Shown: piece by piece, positions 61,636 to 64,000 of the stretch
Numbering within the stretch: position 1 is the first letter of the stretch
Layout of the letters: each line of letters opens with the position of its first letter
Source of the DNA: Wuchereria bancrofti
Taxonomy: Eukaryota; Nematoda; Chromadorea; Rhabditida; Onchocercidae
Reading direction: 5' to 3'
DNA: 64,000 nucleotides
NCBI GenBank assembly: GCA_005281725.1
Contig: SSBO01000009.1
Span: 12,166,250 to 12,230,249, forward strand
The notes under the pieces: model-generated
The model's input: only the letters and a program-made list of their open reading frames with translations
Told to the model about the DNA's origin: nothing
Database searches by the model: none
Program-made: the position numbers and the translations under genes

Positions 61636-64000
61636 GTCTTCATCTTTTTTTTTCTTTTTTTTTTTTTTTAAAAAAATATTATTGTGTTTATGATGCATTT
61701 TGATGTGCTAATCATTCAATACCTTTTCCTACCTTTTCTATCACCGTTTCCTCTATCAATTTATTCTTTTCAAAATGATTTATTCAAGGTCATATTATCT
61801 ACTTTTTTCTTTTTAGCACTTCTTTTTCTTTCTTTTCATCTCTTTACTTTCTTCTTTCTTTACTTACTTTCAATTGTTTCTCTTTTTTATCCATCAAATA
61901 ACATTGTTTTCATCTGAAATTAGATAATATTTCTACATTTTTTTCCAAAAATATTAGTAATTTATAGCATTATTAGCAAAAATTTGTTGCATTTTTCCTA
62001 AATTTTTAAGAATTTTAACAGATTCAGCTGCTAGATTAAATTCATTCAAGTTGAAATTTCGAGGATTAAATAGTTAATGTATTTAATTATTAATTAACTT
62101 CCCACTTAACTGTTCTTAATTTATTTGTATCATAATCTTTCATTAAGTAATATGTCTTTTGTCCTTTTCCAGTGTATGATCAGGAAAAAAAGACGTTTCC
62201 GTTATTCAGGAATGCATTATACACACATGAAAATATGAAATAAATCTTAGTAGCATATTTAAATTATTTAAATATGCCTTATTTAAATAACATTGGATAA
62301 GTTTTGCTGGAATTCCATTCACACTAGACCGTATAAAAATAAAATTCAGTATAGAAAAGTAAGGATTAAATTTGGTTATGTATTTTAATTTATGATTAAT
62401 TTCGATCTATTAATTTACAGATATGTGTAAAATGATATGGTTCAAAAGTAATTAGCATAATTAGCATATGTACACATGACTAATAATTAAAAATAAAAAA
62501 AATCAAACAAAAAAAAAAAAAGGAAAAGACAATTTAATAATCCTTTGGGTCAATTATTTATTAAATTGAAAGTTCTCAATTCAAAAATATCATCAATATG
62601 TTTTATGTTTATAATCACAGCAATAGGCTTTTTAGTTTTACCTTCCTTTACTGCTACTTGTTTTCCTTTGTTTTTTTTTTATTTGCAGAAGGTCAAAGGT
62701 TAATGGCACAGAGGTAATTTTTGCTCCAGTTATGTAAGAAGCGGCTTACATTATATATTAGCGATGATGACCTGTCACATCCCGTAGCGACACATGCCAA
62801 TAACATAATGCAAATGGTCTGCAACTTATATGTATCTCAAATCTCCTTACTTCTTGGATGATATCCAAGGGAAGCATTTCTAGTTGTGCTCCACATCTAT
62901 GTATCCTTTGCAAAATTGTCACCTTAATACACCGGGTAAAATATGATACAATTCTGATCAGTCTGATAAATTCGGTGAATCTCACAAGTTACAAATCGTC
63001 GATTAATAAAATTATAATAAAATTAACAGGTCGTATGAGATTCATGAATTAAGAGTTAAAGTTTCGAATGTTATATTGAAATCTATACTTTCAAATATTT
63101 TCAATATCCAATTTGATATTAGAAAAAAAAAAAAAGAATTAAATTCAAAGTGTAGAATCTTGATAAGAAAAAGTGTTTTATGATGACGAAGTCATCTGTA
63201 ATTATGGGATGATAATTAGTATTCCTTCTAGCGATAACTACCTATTTCGCCCTCCTACCTGTCCGTGTGATCGATGCAGTGATAGTAATTTATTTCCATG
63301 TGATTCCTTTTCTTTTACCTCAGACTTATCCGTTTTTCTCACATCCTTCATTTTCCCTTCTTTTATCCTTTCTCTCACCCTTTTCTTTTTTTTTGATGTT
63401 CAAACTGATGCCGCCCTTCTTCAACCTTTGCCAAATACGACCTACCGCATTTTTCCTGTCTTAAATTTCTTTCACACATATTTTGTTTCCTTTTTTTTTT
63501 GCGAGAAAAAAATTTGGAATGATAGGAAATAGCAGATAGACTAAAGCAAAATAGAAAGATAACTGATGAGATAACATGTAATCAGGAGGAAAAAAAAAAT
63601 GATTCCATTAGTTTAAACAAAGGAAAAAAAGTGGGAAATTCCTTTTAGATATTTTTTTTTCAATTATGAAAAAAAAAAGAAATTACTTTTTTTTTTGAAA
63701 ACTTTGTAAAGTTATCACTATGATATACTTATCTAACCTTAGCTAGCTGATATATGCAATCATTGATTAGTTAAGTTAACAAATGAATAAAAGGAAGAAA
63801 AAAATAGAAATAAACGAAATGTGAATGATAGAAGGAAAGGATTATGAAAATAGTAAATATCCTTTTGGTTTATCACTTTTGGAGGTTTATGATGCAATTT
63901 TCAACGACAAATATGTGGAATCCATATTATTTGTTCTAAAAATTATTACTTTGCATTAATGATTGGTGGAAAAGTTGTTTATCACAATTGGATAAAGACA
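61636..64000 (+). other. Downstream stretch, presumably intron of the Fringe-like gene
   Basis: No exon continuing the Fringe reading frame was found. Two less AT-rich patches occur. At 62758-63052 both strands have small open frames without a known motif; the plus-strand frame reads SDDDL but no other Fringe feature follows. At 63230-63470 there is a pyrimidine-rich patch. A tiny phase-compatible segment at about 62689-62711 (after TTTGCAG) is also possible but does not resemble the family. Confidence 0.4.

Noticed and set aside
62688..62711. Short phase-compatible segment after TTTGCAG as Fringe exon 5
   Set aside because: Reads RSKVNGTE, nothing like the expected CHVDDDNY block; too short to support.
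1..64000. tRNA, rRNA, CRISPR, bacterial (Wolbachia-type) insert or intact transposon
   Set aside because: I looked for tRNA B-box-like words, repeat-spacer arrays, transposase-like frames and long GC-richer bacterial ORFs and saw none. A tRNAscan, RepeatMasker or BLAST run would be needed to exclude them.

Overview
The window is nuclear DNA of a nematode, most likely a filarial or related clade III (spirurid) worm. The pointers are extreme A+T richness with long A and T homopolymers, short-to-medium introns with GT...TTTCAG/TTTTAG borders, and clear animal developmental genes (Wnt, astacin metalloprotease, STAR RNA-binding protein, Fringe-type glycosyltransferase). The species is an inference; nothing in the sequence fixes it. 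No bacterial gene, CRISPR array, tRNA, rRNA or intact transposon was recognised.

Layout. 1-2.4 kb is AT-rich, non-coding, with a 43-bp tandem repeat. 2.43-6.88 kb (minus) is a complete nine-exon Wnt ligand gene (about 390 aa) that can be read through every splice junction, with one doubtful acceptor. 6.9-41.6 kb is about 35 kb in which I find no convincing gene. It holds simple repeats, G-rich tracts, a 0.65-kb ATT-type trinucleotide array, and two N gaps, each flanked by an identical 150-160 bp sequence (probable assembly artefacts). 41.6-44.95 kb (plus) is the 3' part of a multi-exon gene for an acidic, Ser/Asn-rich protein that I do not recognise.

46.26-55.44 kb (plus) is a complete 12-exon astacin metalloprotease of the nematode type: signal peptide, propeptide, RQKR cleavage site, astacin, EGF-like, CUB, Thr-rich linker, TSP1. 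Its 3.46-kb intron 7 contains, on the opposite strand, a complete four-exon gene for a small STAR protein (QUA1-KH-QUA2, GLD-1/Quaking-like). That nested gene is clearly richer in G+C than its host, and a 37-bp minisatellite has grown out of one of its 3' splice sites. 58.46-61.64 kb (plus) holds the first four exons of a Fringe-like glycosyltransferase; the catalytic DDD exon was not found and is presumably beyond 64.0 kb.

How the genes relate. They are not an operon: strands alternate and spacing is kilobases. Wnt and Fringe are secretory-pathway signalling genes (ligand; Notch O-fucose extension). The astacin is a secreted matrix/cuticle-processing protease of the moulting and hatching type. 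The STAR protein would act on mRNA in nucleus or cytoplasm. The points most worth a second look are the antisense nested STAR gene with its splice-site minisatellite, the Fringe-type enzyme in a nematode, and the two false-looking duplications at N gaps. All exon coordinates were read by eye and checked only for splice dinucleotides and codon phase.
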